Source: Centropus unirufus
Lineage: Eukaryota > Chordata > Aves > Cuculiformes > Centropidae
Direction of reading: 5' to 3'
DNA: 64,000 bases
Assembly (NCBI GenBank): GCA_013397695.1
Contig: VYZI01000527.1
Span: forward strand, 37,674 to 101,673
The notes under the pieces were generated by a model. That model had not been told where the DNA came from. It saw nothing but the letters and a program-made list of their open reading frames with translations, and made no database searches. Of the stretch, positions 51,299 through 64,000 are shown piece after piece. Position 1 is the first letter of the stretch. Each line of letters opens with the position of its first letter. A program made the translations under genes and the position numbers.

Positions 51299-52237
51299 AT
51301 CAGCCAAGTGCAAGCACCTGAAGGGATAATAATGAATTTGAGATGAATGTTAGTGATCGCCATAAATTAATTACATTTGAGGCTGCCTGACAGGTAGTGT
51401 AAATTAAACTTTTGAATACTCGCGTGCACAAGTGTTTATGGGGCTTTCACAGATGCCTGATAGTAGAGGGAATTGAGAAACATATCCGAGATGTCTCCAT
51501 AAACCAAGGGAGAGTCTATAGCAAAGAGAAGAACACATAAAACATTAACATTAAATCAATGCTTTGTGGAGAAATGCCTTACGTTAAGCTGAGCTTTATC
51601 TTAAATCATATTTAAAAGCTCGCACAGTATACAAATCAATATTGATGCCATCTAAAATACACCACTATCATCTGCACTGATAAATTCCAGTTTCCATCCA
51701 GGACAAAGTGACTTCTTGGAAGAATTTCAAGGACTTCCAATCTCTTCTGGCATCTCAGCAACTGAAGCCAAAGCTGTTCTCTTTTGCCAACTTCAGGCTC
51801 TGCTCCAGCACATTAAAACTGGCTTTAGATGCCATCGTGTTCGTCATACAAGGAACAGAAGTAAGGTCAGCGGAATAATTTTTTCATTTGATTTCCAGGC
51901 TTTTATGTTAAGCAGATTTATACGTTTTCAGAGAATCAGAGCTTATGCACAGCACACATGGGAAAAAGATGCCAACTTGGATGAGAAAGGGACTAGATAC
52001 TAGCGTCTTTGGTGTTCAAGCTACTGTGATCATCCCTCTAATGTCAATGTAGTCACCATCCTTCCTGGAGCTGCAAGCCTTCAACAAGGAAAGTGATGGT
52101 GTATTGAGGAAACAAAGTTCAGCCAGGAAACATAGCCTACCATACGGAAGACAAAAATAACTGCAGCATCTCATGCAAAAACCTATCAAGAAGAGGCATT
52201 TTGAATTTTCACTCAGAATTCAATTTTCGGGGGGGGG
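51299..52237. other. Intergenic sequence upstream of RET
   Basis: AT-rich sequence with no recognised gene or repeat. It ends in a G9 run immediately before the assembly gap. Confidence 0.6.
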
Positions 52238-52792
52238 NNNNNNNNNNNNNNNNNNNNNNNNNNNNNNNNNNNNNNNNNNNNNNNNNNNNNNNNNNNNNNN
52301 NNNNNNNNNNNNNNNNNNNNNNNNNNNNNNNNNNNNNNNNNNNNNNNNNNNNNNNNNNNNNNNNNNNNNNNNNNNNNNNNNNNNNNNNNNNNNNNNNNNN
52401 NNNNNNNNNNNNNNNNNNNNNNNNNNNNNNNNNNNNNNNNNNNNNNNNNNNNNNNNNNNNNNNNNNNNNNNNNNNNNNNNNNNNNNNNNNNNNNNNNNNN
52501 NNNNNNNNNNNNNNNNNNNNNNNNNNNNNNNNNNNNNNNNNNNNNNNNNNNNNNNNNNNNNNNNNNNNNNNNNNNNNNNNNNNNNNNNNNNNNNNNNNNN
52601 NNNNNNNNNNNNNNNNNNNNNNNNNNNNNNNNNNNNNNNNNNNNNNNNNNNNNNNNNNNNNNNNNNNNNNNNNNNNNNNNNNNNNNNNNNNNNNNNNNNN
52701 NNNNNNNNNNNNNNNNNNNNNNNNNNNNNNNNNNNNNNNNNNNNNNNNNNNNNNNNNNNNNNNNNNNNNNNNNNNNNNNNNNNNNNNNNNNN
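52238..52792. other. Assembly gap (555 N)
   Basis: A run of N of unknown content, entered directly from a G9 homopolymer at 52229-52237. Open frames drawn through it are meaningless. Confidence 0.99.
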
Positions 52793-52835
52793 GACGCTTT
52801 AGGACTGTCCCACCTGTCCATGTGTTCCAAACATT

Positions 52836-53290
52836 TGTAGAATCATGGAATGGATTGGGTTGGAAGGGACCTGAAAGCCCATCCAGTCCTGACCCACTGC
52901 CATGGGCAGGGACACCTCCCACTGGATCAGGGGGCTCAAAACCACATTCCAACCTGACCTTGAACACTTCCAGGGATGAGGTAACAACAACTTCTCTGGA
53001 CAACCTATACCAGTGCCTCAAAACACTCACAGGAAAACATTTTTTCCCAATATCTAAAGTAAATCTCCCTTCTTGCAGCTTAAAACCATTCTCCCTCATC
53101 CTACCCTGATAAAGTTTTCCTGTAGCCCCTTTCAGTACTGGAGGCTGCTCTAAGGTCTCTCTGGAGCTCTCTCTTCTCCAGGCTGAACAACACCAACTCT
53201 CTCATCCTGTCCTCGTATGGAAGGAGCCCCAGCCCTCGGATCAGCTTTGCACCCTTCTCTTGACTCACTCTAACAGATCCATGTCCTTCC
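52836..53290 (-). mobile_element. CR1 LINE, 5'-truncated
   Basis: TTGTAGAATCATGGAATGGA opens the plus-strand text. GTTGGAAGGGACCTGAAAGC, TCTCTTCTCCAGGCTGAACA and CTCATCCTGTCCTCGTATGG follow, then CCAGCCCTCGGATCAGC. At about 455 bases this is the longest copy in the window. A roughly 25-base piece around the 'AAAGAGCCCC' region is deleted near 53108. Confidence 0.95.
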
Positions 53291-54587
53291 TGCACTGAAG
53301 ACTCAAAATAATTCTTGATCAGTTCAAGACTTAAACACCTTTTCCCCCATGCTGCGATGTTTGTTGTTTGTAGAGCCTCAGAGTCTGAAGTGCTATTGTT
53401 GGTGTTAAAGGTGTTAAAACTTGCTTATTAACACTACCTTGCGATCAAATCATTGAGTCTTTTATAGGGTAACAACTAGGACAGCACTGAACAGATGTAT
53501 TCTTCCTGAAGTAGGTCTGATGGTAGAAGGACAGATCAAATTTTGATCTTGAGAAGGACAAAGAATTTATCTACATGGCATACTTAATTCAAGTTGTTAG
53601 ACACATTTTTTTCATAATCTGTGGGCGTTATTTTCTTATCCTTCTGTTTATTCTTTTCTTCTGCTGTTGTTGAATACTGCTAACATTTAAACTGGGTAGT
53701 ATCTGCACCACCTATTTCATTTTTGTCCATTTCAGGACGCTGGAAGAGCTGGAAGCAGCGTGTTGTCCTGGAGTACTCATCCAAAAGTGCTATAAAATAG
53801 TCAGAAATACTTATTACCGTGAGAAAGCGGCAAACTCATGCTAAGGGATGTCTCCATCTTAGCATCTGGAAAGAGGAACCAAGATGGTATTTCCTTCATA
53901 TCAGGAAGAAATAAATCTTCCCTATGGAGAAAATAACCCTGCAACTGTCCTGACCACATAAAGTCAGCAAGGGCTGTGTTGTCCAATACATAGATTTCAT
54001 GGCGAAAAGAAAGGATTCTTGCGAAAATAATGACAAGGGACTGACATAACTGAAGATGCCATGAGAGGGAAAAGAGAACAGCAGATCCCAAGTCTGGGAT
54101 AGGCCAGGAAGAACAAAATCCTTTGGCAACCTGATAAAGCTGTGCTTCCTGTGAGCTGGCTGCTACAGGGACTGCCCTCATCAGAACCCAGTGATGCTTC
54201 TTGGCAATAAGATTGTAAGTTTCTCCAACAAAGGGTAGGTTGTGTCACTGAAAACATCACATAGAGCTTTTGAAAAATGCATTCATCTGCAAGAATGACT
54301 GATCTCTGGCCATTGGATTGCTTCACCAAAAGCATAAATTTAAATATCAAAATCAACATGAAATCATGAATCATAGCCATCTGTTTTCTCAGGCAAAACA
54401 GACCTCAACATCTGATGCCATTAGAACGCAGTCATAAAATTGTTCTCAAATCATTGTTTTCTCTGATGTTTTCACCTGCTTGACTTTATCGCTGCAGGTT
54501 TATCTGCAGCACAGGGTGATGGTGGCTAAAAAGTTTCCACGCACAGAGGAAACGTGTTCTCCCATATTTGGGAACAACGGGTGTTTC
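53291..54587. other. Intergenic block, nothing recognised
   Basis: Overlapping minus-strand open frames of up to 127 codons occur at 53801-54380. They match no family I know and differ between frames without an obvious coding bias. Confidence 0.55.
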
Positions 54588-54858
54588 CATAGAATGGTTT
54601 GGAAGGGACTGTACAGATCATCCAGTTCCCATCCCCCTGCCATGGGCAGGGACACCTTCCACTGGATCAGGTTGCTCAAAGTCCCATCCAACCTGGCCTT
54701 GACCTCCAGAGACCAAGCATCCATGACTTCTCTGGGCAAGCTGTGCCAGTGCCTCACCACCCTCGTGGGGAAGCATTTCTTCCTAAAAATCTCATCCCAG
54801 TCTCTTCCCGTCAGTTTAAAACCATTCCCCCTCACCTTGTCCCTACACTCCCTGATGT
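54588..54858 (-). mobile_element. CR1 LINE, 5'-truncated
   Basis: TTCCATAGAATGGTTTGGAA opens the plus-strand text, followed by CATGGGCAGGGACACCTTCC, CTCTGGGCAAGCTGTGCCAG and CCCTACACTCCCTGATG. The usual GGGTT before GGAAGG is deleted in the tail. Confidence 0.95.
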
Positions 54859-55752
54859 CTTCCACCTGTCTGGTTACTTCAGCTCCAAAAGCGACAGAAA
54901 ACTTGCTCAGTTTTCAAATCATTGTTCTAAGCATAGACCTGGAAGCACCATAGATGATACCTATGACACCAATTAAACGTCACATGTAGTTTGTGATATA
55001 CACTGACACTCAACAGTGGCGCTGTTTTTCCATCTCCTCAGGAATATCCCCCCAGCTATCGGGGACACCAACAGGGCTGAAGGCTCATGATTAACTCATG
55101 TGCAAGGACAATTCTTTTTGCCTGGAACCATAGCATAACGTTATCCCAACAGTCGTAACCTACAGGCACCTTGGCATTGAGGCTCAACATTTATTCCATT
55201 ACTCAAGAGGCGTTAATTTCCCTGAGGTATTAGAAGACATTAGTATGATTAATCTCTCCACTTTACTGCAAGTTGTGAAATTCTTCTGAACTTTGAAGAT
55301 TGGCTTATTCTAGCTTTTAAACAAACATTTCTAATGTCTGGGAACATCATGAGCATGCACAAGCACTTTCACACATCCCCCGTCCGAATTTGAATGGCAG
55401 GGGGTAGATATTTTTCCAGAAGTTACAGTACAACTGGTTAGAGAAATATATTGAAACTGGCAGCTGATAAATTAAAACCAGCTAACAAAATATGAAACAT
55501 TCTTTGTTGACTCTTCTCCAGGTCTGTTTCCAGTAGATAACCTTTTTATCATTATGATCATAGTACTGCGTGATTTTCATGATTGTTTCTTGGGGTTTGG
55601 TGTCGAATAGAATAGCCCACCAGAGACATGTGGAAGTTTAATTGTGTACTCATTCACACAGAACTTACAACCCTGGTTGCGGTCAAGGCAGGCTTCTCGC
55701 TCGCCGCCCAGTTTAAGTACATCTGCAGCAACCTGGCTGAGGTGAATGTGCT
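54859..55752. other. Intergenic block, nothing recognised
   Basis: Unique-looking sequence between two CR1 copies with only short open frames. Confidence 0.6.
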
Positions 55753-56094
55753 TGAGAATCATGGAATGTTTTAGGTTGGAAGGGCCCATAAGCCTATCCA
55801 GTGCCAAACCCCATGCCATGGGCAGGGACACCTCCCACTGGATCAGGTCGCACAAAGTCTTATCCAAGCTGGCTTTGAACACCTCCAGGGATGGGGCAGC
55901 CACAACTTTTCTGGGCAACCTGGGCCAGTGCCTCACCGCTCTCACAAGAAAACATTTCTTCCCAATGTCTCAACTAAATCTTCCCTCTTCCAGCTTAAAA
56001 CTATTCCCTCTCATCCTATCCCTTCACTCTCAGATAAAAAGCCCCTCCTCAGCTTTCCTGCAGGCCCCTTTAAGTACTGGAAGGCTGCTCTAAG
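55753..56094 (-). mobile_element. CR1 LINE, 5'-truncated
   Basis: GAGAATCATGGAATGTTTTA opens the plus-strand text. CATGGGCAGGGACACCTCCC, GGGATGGGGCAGCCACAACT and TTTAAGTACTGGAAGGCTGC follow. Confidence 0.95.
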
Positions 56095-58217
56095 AATGAC
56101 TCTGTTCAACATGCAGCCGGATCCATCTACCGCGTTTTACACCTCGCCCCAACCATTTCTGAAGTACGTAGGTGACCCTAAAAAATGCTGCAGTACCAAC
56201 TCTAATAAAAATAGTAACAGCCAGATGCGGCTGTGGTACTTTCTAAATGCTCAGTTAATATTGGTGAACCTCAGCTTTCATTTTATTTCTTCCCAAAATA
56301 GTACACTTGGCTGCAGAGAACTTGAAAACATGACCACAGCATACCCTAGAGGTTTCAAACCTGAAAAACAGATCTAAGGAGTTTCATTCATGATAATTTT
56401 TGAAACAACTAATAATGTATAGAAAGTAACTCAAAATATACAAATCATTGGGGTTCAATTTGCAGTCTAGTTAAACTGGACTGACAAAACTGTTTCTTCC
56501 TCGACCATCATTTTCGTTAAGTTCAGAAAATGTCATTTTCTTGAAGTTAAGCAGCTGAAATCTTCCCACCTTTACTTTTGCTACACTGCTTCTGGGAAGA
56601 GGACTCACCCTGCTCGCACAGACCTCTCTGTGTGACCAAGCTGAGAGACTTTCCAGCCATGCCACTCTTCCTGAAAGCCACAGTAAGGTTCAATACATGC
56701 CCTAGTGCCACTGGCAACAGCACCCACCATCACAGATTCTGCCAGAGTCAGCAGTTTTCAGTCCTAAGAGGATACCATGGTGGGAACCAGGTGCTTAGAA
56801 AAGCACGGTAGCTGCCAATTCACATGGATCAAACAAAATTCGTGATAGAGCTTTTATCAAGCCCAATTGCAAGGGTGCTAGGCATGAACCCTCAAATCAT
56901 TCTGTCTTCCACAGAGGAAGCAACCAGCAGCAAAAGTGCTTGAGTCTGCTGCTCCAATGTATGATCTAGAACTAGGGAAAAAAAAAAAAAAAAAGGAGCT
57001 CCTCTTCTGCGTTTGTAACACAACAGCTTTCTAGTAATAGCAGGTAAGGTCCTTGCTTGTTGTAAACTTCCAGAGATTCAGAATAGAGATGTGGTAACTT
57101 TTATTACTGGGGGATTGGCCCCAATACCATAAGGAAAATCACTGATCTGCCAGTTTTCATTGTCCTAAGTTATCAGGTCAAATTCTGCCAGGGAAAAGCT
57201 GACAGAATCATGAGCCATTATTCAGTTACGAACATAAGAGTGAAGGCACACTAAAGTTAATGAAGAGAAGATAACATTCAATGGAATAACAATTAATTTT
57301 GTAACTATAGGAATTAGTATAAAAATATCAGATTCAGGACTTATAAGGGACTTCACCTCTAAGTTAACCTGTATTGGGTTAAATGATCCACATAATGTGA
57401 TTTACTTTCAGCACAGTATGTTACTAAATTGTAATCATTGGAAACCAGGAAATACGATCCTAGGCTAATTCAGGAGATTTGGATTAATACTAAAACGTAT
57501 CTTTAAATATACGGTATCCTGGTCATAAAAGAAAGCACTCAGATAGTCAGGTCACACATCCTCATTTGCGCCATGGTTTATAGAGGCACGTTTGCCCCTC
57601 CATTCTATCGATCTAACAGGATGTGTTTTTCTATTACACATGCACACAGTCTCTACATTTAAAGAACATTACATTAAAAATGAAATCAAGAGCTTGCCTG
57701 TGAGGAAATGTGAGAAGGGAGATTGCCCCATACATTTTTTATTTGCTTACTTGGATGCCTTCTGAGTCTCATTCAGGAACAGCTCATTCAGTGTCAGAAC
57801 CAGGGCCGGAACTTGTAAATTCCCAGGGTCCAGCGCAAAGATTTAACCTCAGAATAATATTCTTGAGACTTACAGAGGACTCTGCTTTGTTCTTCCTGTG
57901 CATTGAGTAAAGCCAGAGTCCTGTGATGCAAGAATATACAATTACATATACTCTAACAATTTCTTTGCACAGAGGGTCAACTGATTGAAAAGTTCGATTT
58001 TGTTCCTATTTTGAGAGCTTAATACTATAACACTGTCCTTGGATGTAAGCTTTTCCAGTATGTCATCTTCTAAAATCTTTTTAAAAGTCAAAGTCTCAAA
58101 ATTGCATCATACAAAGACACACCGAGTGCTGCATAAGTTACCACGAGAGTTTAAACGGACTAAGCAAACTATTTCAAAGGAAAATAGCAGTTTGTTGGAC
58201 CAGTTACTGTAGGCAGA
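56095..58217. other. Intergenic block, nothing recognised
   Basis: Contains an A17 run at 56978-56994. No gene, RNA or transposon is recognised. Confidence 0.6.
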
Positions 58218-58409
58218 CAAGATGAGGCGCTGGCCCAGTTTGCCCCGAGAAGTTGTGGCTGCCCCGTCCCTGGAGGTGTTCAAGGCCAGGTTGGATGGGG
58301 CTTGGAGCAGCTTCATCCAGTGGAAGGTGTCCCTGTGCATGGCAGGGGGTTGGAACTGCATGGGCTTTAAGGTCCCTTCCAACCAAAACCATTCCATGAT
58401 TCTATAAAA
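58218..58409 (+). mobile_element. CR1 LINE, 5'-truncated, opposite orientation to RET
   Basis: ACAAGATGAGGCGCTGGCCC leads into CCTGGAGGTGTTCAAGGCCA and GGTTGGATGGGGCTTGGAGC, then GGCTTTAAGGTCCCTTCCAA and the end CCATTCCATGATTCTAT. At about 190 bases it is a short but well-preserved copy. Confidence 0.95.
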
Positions 58410-61400
58410 GCTTGTTAGTATAACCTGCTTTTCCTTAAGAACCAATCCCCCAAAACAACAAAAAAAAAACAATAAAAAGAAAGAAAAGGTGCCATGATTC
58501 ATGTCTGCCCCTTAAATTGGAATGTGATCATAATTTGAGCTTAAAAAGGACTATAGAGTTCTCAAAATCATCACAATTAAGAACACGAGAAACAAATGCT
58601 AAGTCATGGCCAGCCCAGTAGAGACTCGCTCTGAGACAAGAGGTCTCTGACCCCCTAACATCCATCAGAGCCCTAAGGCTCTGTAGAGTGAAGAACACAT
58701 TATGGACAAATGGACCACAGCGGGATTTGAGAAGAGTGTTTTCAGAAAGTGCTGAGTGTGCAGGTTCCTTTCATTAGAGGCTTAAACACAGGCAGATGCA
58801 GGCTGATTCTCAAGGACATGGGAAAAACCCAATCCTCCTTTTCCCAAGGTCCCTGTTCAAAATGCAGGGTCATAACAGGTTTTCAAAATTTACACTGGAA
58901 GAGTGTTTCCTACCATTTTGGTTTGAAAAGACTCATTTACCTGCATGAAAATGCAAAATGCTGTAAAAAATTTACGTTTTGGGGAGAAGGTGTGGGGCCA
59001 CAGTTACCCATTGTCTAATGCAACAAGGCTCCGACTACAGTTTCTGTAGAACAAATAGCAACAACAGCACAACTTTAAAATGTAATACATATATGGTCAA
59101 AACATTGAAAAATTACAAGTATTTTTTTGTCTTGGTGTTGCAAACCGAATCACCACAGAGAGTTTTGTGTTTATTCTTCCAGTTCTCGGACAGAATATGG
59201 TTTGGTGGAATTAGGCTTATCTTTACACGCACATGTAGGAATAATATAAGCCCTTAGAAGTTCCTTCTGCTATTCCTTTGTGTCTTGACTTCCATGAACT
59301 TGAAGAGTAGGAATCAGAGCCCAGGGGAGAAAGACAAGAGGAACTTTAAATGCCTAAAGCAGATAACCAAAAGTAGGTTACCATCATATTTTTAATTTAT
59401 GCGTGTTACAAGACAAGATGACAGTCACATATATGTCTCTTATTATCAATGGCTGGGCATTTTATCTTTTAAGTTAGCACAGCCAGCTCAGCTACCGAAA
59501 ATGTTTTTTTTTTACTTGCTTGGGCTGCGGACCATCCTGCAAAAACAAGAGTGCTTTAGCTCAGGGAAATTTGCCTTTGCTTGGAATTTCTCTGAAGCAG
59601 CAAGTGCGAAAGAAACAATTTCTTGTTTCTACCTCCCAACTGCGTGGTAACTCAGAGCAATTCAACCCAGCTGTTTCAACTTCATTAGCAGGTACAGCAA
59701 CTTTTAACTAAAGAACTCGGTCAATACAAGCAAGGCCATATAGGTGGTGTTTGATGTGGAACAATAGTGGTGGAGCAAGCATACCACTCATTAACTGGAG
59801 AGAAAAAAAATTGGAATATTGGCTGTTCTCCCACAGACTCTGACAAATTCATGAAATACAATCTGAAATTATCTTATTGTTTTTTCCTTTAATTCATTCC
59901 ACTGGAACATTGCTCAGTTAACACCTGGGAGAAACTGCTTTTACTGATCCAGGGAAACAGAAATCAGGTAAATCAATGCCCTATCCACTTGCAATCAGCG
60001 TTTTTACAGCTCCAGTATTTCTTAAGCTAAACCAGACCTCTTCAGTCTTCCTATAATACATCTCATGTAAACCAGGCACAGCTGGTTTCTCCACCAATAA
60101 ATCATGAGTCGAATGAGTAACAAAATATGTACAACTAAGGCACAGACAGTACAAAAGATTGTGATTGAAAGAGAAACTGTGCAGTGAACCTAAGAAGTCG
60201 GTTCAGAGAGTCTTGACATGTTACATCAACGCGTACCAAGGAAGTGCTCCCAATGGGCAACGTGGTTTTTCCTTAATTTTTTATGTTGGTTTCTCACTGA
60301 ATGCTTTGAATCTCTGAGTGAAAAGGACGTCTGGTTTATAAAAAAGCTGTAGTACAGTCTTTGCCATCAGTAGCTAAAGGTAAGAAATAAAATTCTAGAG
60401 CAAAGGGTTGTGGGGATGTTGGATTCTGCAGTCATGGAATGCAATTCCCTTTCACACTGGCTCTCCTGAAGGTGCCCTAGGTTGTAGTGGGACCGCAGAG
60501 GCAGCCTGAACTGATAAGGACTCCCTGCATAATATGGTTTGACTCTCTATAGAATAGCAATGTTTATGTATTATTCTGAGACAATTTTAATTGCGCTTCA
60601 CTGACCACAATCCCAGACTTGTTGGGAAAATATTTTAGAGGTCTTCTACTTGCTTTTTTTCCAGGGATGCTGTATGCCTGCATTGAAAGGATACTTGATG
60701 TCAAACCAAATTAAAAAAATTGTATATTGCTGGCATTCAAAAAAGTACCTGTCTGAAACAAAGCATATTTTTCTGTGCCACTGCCCAGAAGACACAAAAA
60801 AGCACTGGTTAAGTGCACCTAAGTCTGGCCTGCCAGAGTCTTCTAAGCAGGTAGATAGGAAAGTGCCTAGATTAAAACTCTTTAACCTTGCTGACTGCAC
60901 TAGAGAATCTTTGGTTCTCACCTGCCAACATTTTGTTCAGCAGAAAGCTGAAAATGAGAATGCCTGCTCTGTCAGAACTAATTTCCAAATAAATTGGGAC
61001 TTGAAATGATTTTAAATAGAAAACGACAAAAGTCTTTAGACCATGCCAACTGGAACCACGCTTGCAGAGGATCAAGTTCATCATGTTCAGTCCTGATGTG
61101 TTTCTGTTTAGTTGCTTTTGAATTGTTTAACCAAAAACCCAAATCACAACCCATAAATCATCTTAAAAGACCTACTGCTTTCAACATCTTCCATCTTGGA
61201 TTTCAAGGCTTTAATGTCACCTAACAGTGTCACACAAATCCTGAGCTTGGTATTACCTTAGCAGCCCTGCTCTAGAATATGAATCAAACTATTTGCTAGA
61301 TGATTTCATACAGTCATTTAGCTCTGCACATTCATTAGGAATCCAATCCAGTCTCTCTAAACACATCCGGAAATGTCATTGTTCCTGGTCAGCAACAGGT

Positions 61401-64000
61401 ATACCCCTTTAAATTTTCTGTGATTACCCGTGAGACAGAACGCCTAAGAACAGTCTTCCCACCAGGAAAGGCTTGAAATAAGACTGAAAAGAAGTTTCTA
61501 TTGAATATCACCATAAGGAGCCTGCAGTGACTTCATAAAGATGATTCAGAGCTTAGTTTAGACAGGGTGACTTCATGTCACTACAAAATCCTACATGAAC
61601 AGGAATTCAAAATATCTCCACTATGTAATCACACTAAAAGTTTGTCCTCTGAACTTTTCTTTTTTTCTTTTTTTTTTTTTGTAATTCCAGCTTCCTCCAT
61701 GAGCTTTGAGGTACTCCTTCTTCTCCTCTCCATCTTATTGTGCTTCTCTACACAATTCCTTGCTCTGCTATGAGAATCTTCTCTTCAAGTGCTTCCCTGA
61801 AGACTGCATACCACAGACACAGGGCCACTAAGGCTTATCATGAGGCACAGTGAAGGGACCCAAACTAAGGGAATGCATCACTGTATAATGGAACAGTGAC
61901 TGCTGTCCTGCAGGACAAGCTCAGTCCTTGGCCACGTCCTGTCCAACAACCACCTTTCTACCACCAATATCAGGACTGATTTAAGGCTTCTTACCTATGT
62001 AGTGCTGCCCAGGATCAGCGCAGCTTCCTGATGAAATTGGGGTCCCAGGTCCAAGTTGTCTCTTAGACGTTGGGACTGGGTGGCTGCAGAGCAGCTGCAA
62101 GTCACAGTGCAGTGACAAAGTGGCCCAGAGCCTGCTGACAAAACACACAAGAGTGACCTTATCACTCCAAGCTTCTCAGCAAGCCTGGAAAAGTGGTTCT
62201 GCTGCCACTCCTGACTCAGTACAAATTGGCAAGCGGCTCACATGTGGCTCACATCAGCTTGCAATCTACACAGTCAGCATCTAAAGCTAGCTCCAGGTGT
62301 TAAAGCCTGCAGGGTTTGGGATAGGAGGGATAATCAAGTTTAAAGGCAAAGGGAACCGAGTCAGGAAATTTCTTTCCCAAACAGGATGTTTCACCTGTTG
62401 GAATGTTTATCGCATGGAGACCTTGACTCCACAGCTAGGAGCAGAAGGGCTTCATGGGCTGCACTGTGCTCCAGGGGATAAACTCAACAAGGTTATCACC
62501 ACCCAGTTGAGACTCAGAGCCTGGCCAAGGAGGCTGCACTGCCTCTTCACTGTGTGAACGGACAGGCTCCAGAGTCCTGGATCAGGCAGTTTTCACCTTT
62601 GCACATCATCTGCTTCACCACTCCTGCATGAGGGTGACCTAACGCTTAGCAAATGCTCATAGCTGGAAATATTACACACGGAAAGTAATTACAGTAATAT
62701 TCCTCATGCGCAGAAAGCAGATCATTCATTAGCTCCACAGAACAGCTGAATGGCTCGAGGAGCTAAGAACAGGCATTTTAACCATCAGGTGGCAGAGAAA
62801 AGAGCTACAGTGCACTAGCAGGAGTGGAGTATTTCTCATTTACATAGTTGCTGTGTCAAAACCATCACTATTTTCTATTTGGATGACAGAAAAATCCCCA
62901 CTACAAATATTAGAACAATGTATTCTGCTTTTATTGCTGCTACGCAAAAAAGGTTAGAATTTATCTTTCTGTAGTACAAATACAACACTGCTCATGAAAA
63001 CAATTCACACGTCCATTGTTTTTAGCATTGCAGGAACACTAACCACATGCTCTCTGTTCTCAGAATTCTATTTCGCATGCTAAAAGGGATTCAGTGAAAA
63101 GCACGTTATTTACTGTGAGAGACCACCAAGGTGGACCGTGATACAACGGGAGCTGCACAGAGTCAGTAGCGCAGCTGGGAGCAGAGCTCAGAGTCTGTGT
63201 CTACAAACCTGTTCAGCAGACAGGCAATTTTTGGGCAGGAGGAGACAAAGGAAAGTTTCACCCGACTATTGGGAGTTGGCAGGAACCCCCAGATAAATTT
63301 GCTATTTACGTTCCTTATTCCCTGTGAGTTACAGTCCTCATAAAGAGCACTTTACTTGACCCAGTTGAAAATCACTTACCAGGCCACTTCATCTTTGGTC
63401 AGTTTGATGTTTTCTCCTTAAGCCTCCAACCCTTGAAAATCAGCAAGTTGAAATTCAGCCTATTCTTACGGCGTTGAGGCAAATTACTAGACCTGTGGAT
63501 CAAGTGACAGTAGACTTTGGAGGGCTTCAGTCATGTTGTTTTGTTAATGTTCTGGGTCACTAGGCTAATAAAGTGTATATCTCAAGATGGAAACGAGCAA
63601 ATGTGAACTTTTTCTCACTTAGGAGAAACAGCCAGTATGGTCAGTGACAGACAGTGGAACATGAAATAAGGTGATCAGTGCTAGAACAGTATGAGCCACT
63701 GAGATTGAAGAATAATCAGAGTGAATCCCGGCCCACGTGCCAGAAGAAATTGCTTCATTTATCTGGTGTAGTTAGACTCTTTTTTATTCAAGGCTCACTA
63801 AAGCCTAGCATCCAAAAGTATTACAACCCTACATGTAGCACAGCTCAGCCCATTCCCTCTGGAAGACTTAACAGCTCACTTTCTAAGCATGCATTTAAAT
63901 TGCTAATATTAATGGCAGCTTAACTGCTCCAGGCAGGATGGGGTTTTGCTCTTTCAGTACTTCCAGGCAGTCTGCAAACTTGTTTCTGTTTTATAAATAT
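58410..64000. other. Intergenic block upstream of RET
   Basis: About 5.6 kb with no recognised gene or transposon. A T-rich tract lies at 61655-61680. Open frames reach 119 codons (60650-61009) but show no known domain and no conserved-exon structure. Whether a neighbouring gene or a RET enhancer lies here cannot be told from sequence alone. Confidence 0.55.
61655..61680. repeat. T-rich homopolymer tract
   Basis: Two C bases interrupt an otherwise continuous T run. Confidence 0.8.

Noticed and set aside
52173..53109. Open frames of 205-302 codons across the N run
   Set aside because: Most of each frame is unknown bases, and the flanking parts translate a CR1 tail.
1..64000. A novel multi-gene system, CRISPR array, tRNA, rRNA or retroviral provirus
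   Set aside because: I found no regularly spaced array, no tRNA-like cloverleaf, no rRNA, no paired long terminal repeats and no viral coding motifs. The window is a vertebrate gene 5' end with introns and CR1 fragments.

Overview
This is a vertebrate, most probably bird, genomic window. Its interspersed repeats are almost all short, 5'-truncated CR1 retrotransposon tails carrying the typical ATTCTATG-type 3' end. The only gene I can support is the receptor tyrosine kinase gene RET. CR1 is also common in turtles and crocodilians, so 'bird' is an inference from repeat density and type. I cannot name the species.

RET lies on the minus strand and enters through its 5' end. Exon 1 (start codon and signal peptide) is at 49041-49092, exon 2 at 4367-4618, exon 3 at 2804-3097, exon 4 at 2083-2324 and exon 5 at 170-371. 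Every junction is GT-AG and the splice phases follow the human gene (1, 1, 1, 0, 1). Together the exons encode about 347 residues: the signal peptide, cadherin-like domains 1 and 2, the calcium-binding linker and most of domain 3. The rest of the extracellular region, the transmembrane segment and the kinase lie beyond position 1. Intron 1 is about 44.4 kb, roughly twice the human length as I recall it, and fills most of the window.

The RET promoter sits in a CpG-rich island at about 48,980-50,610. Directly upstream of the start codon are a tiny upstream ORF, a 13-bp tandem repeat, a G-run cluster able to form a quadruplex, and GC boxes. Beyond them (49508-50096) is a striking purine-rich minisatellite of about 17 units built on a GTGGCGGGATGCGGGAGG core. 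It creates the longest open frames in the window on both strands, but these look like composition artefacts.

The rest is intron 1 (4.6-49 kb) and upstream intergenic sequence (50.6-64 kb). Both hold scattered CR1 fragments, simple repeats, one 555-base assembly gap (52238-52792) and one isolated N (40528). I recognise no other protein gene, RNA gene, retroviral element or CRISPR array, and no novel multi-gene system. The points most worth checking are the promoter minisatellite, the choice of exon 3 splice acceptor, and the altered cysteine pattern in the RET ectodomain.
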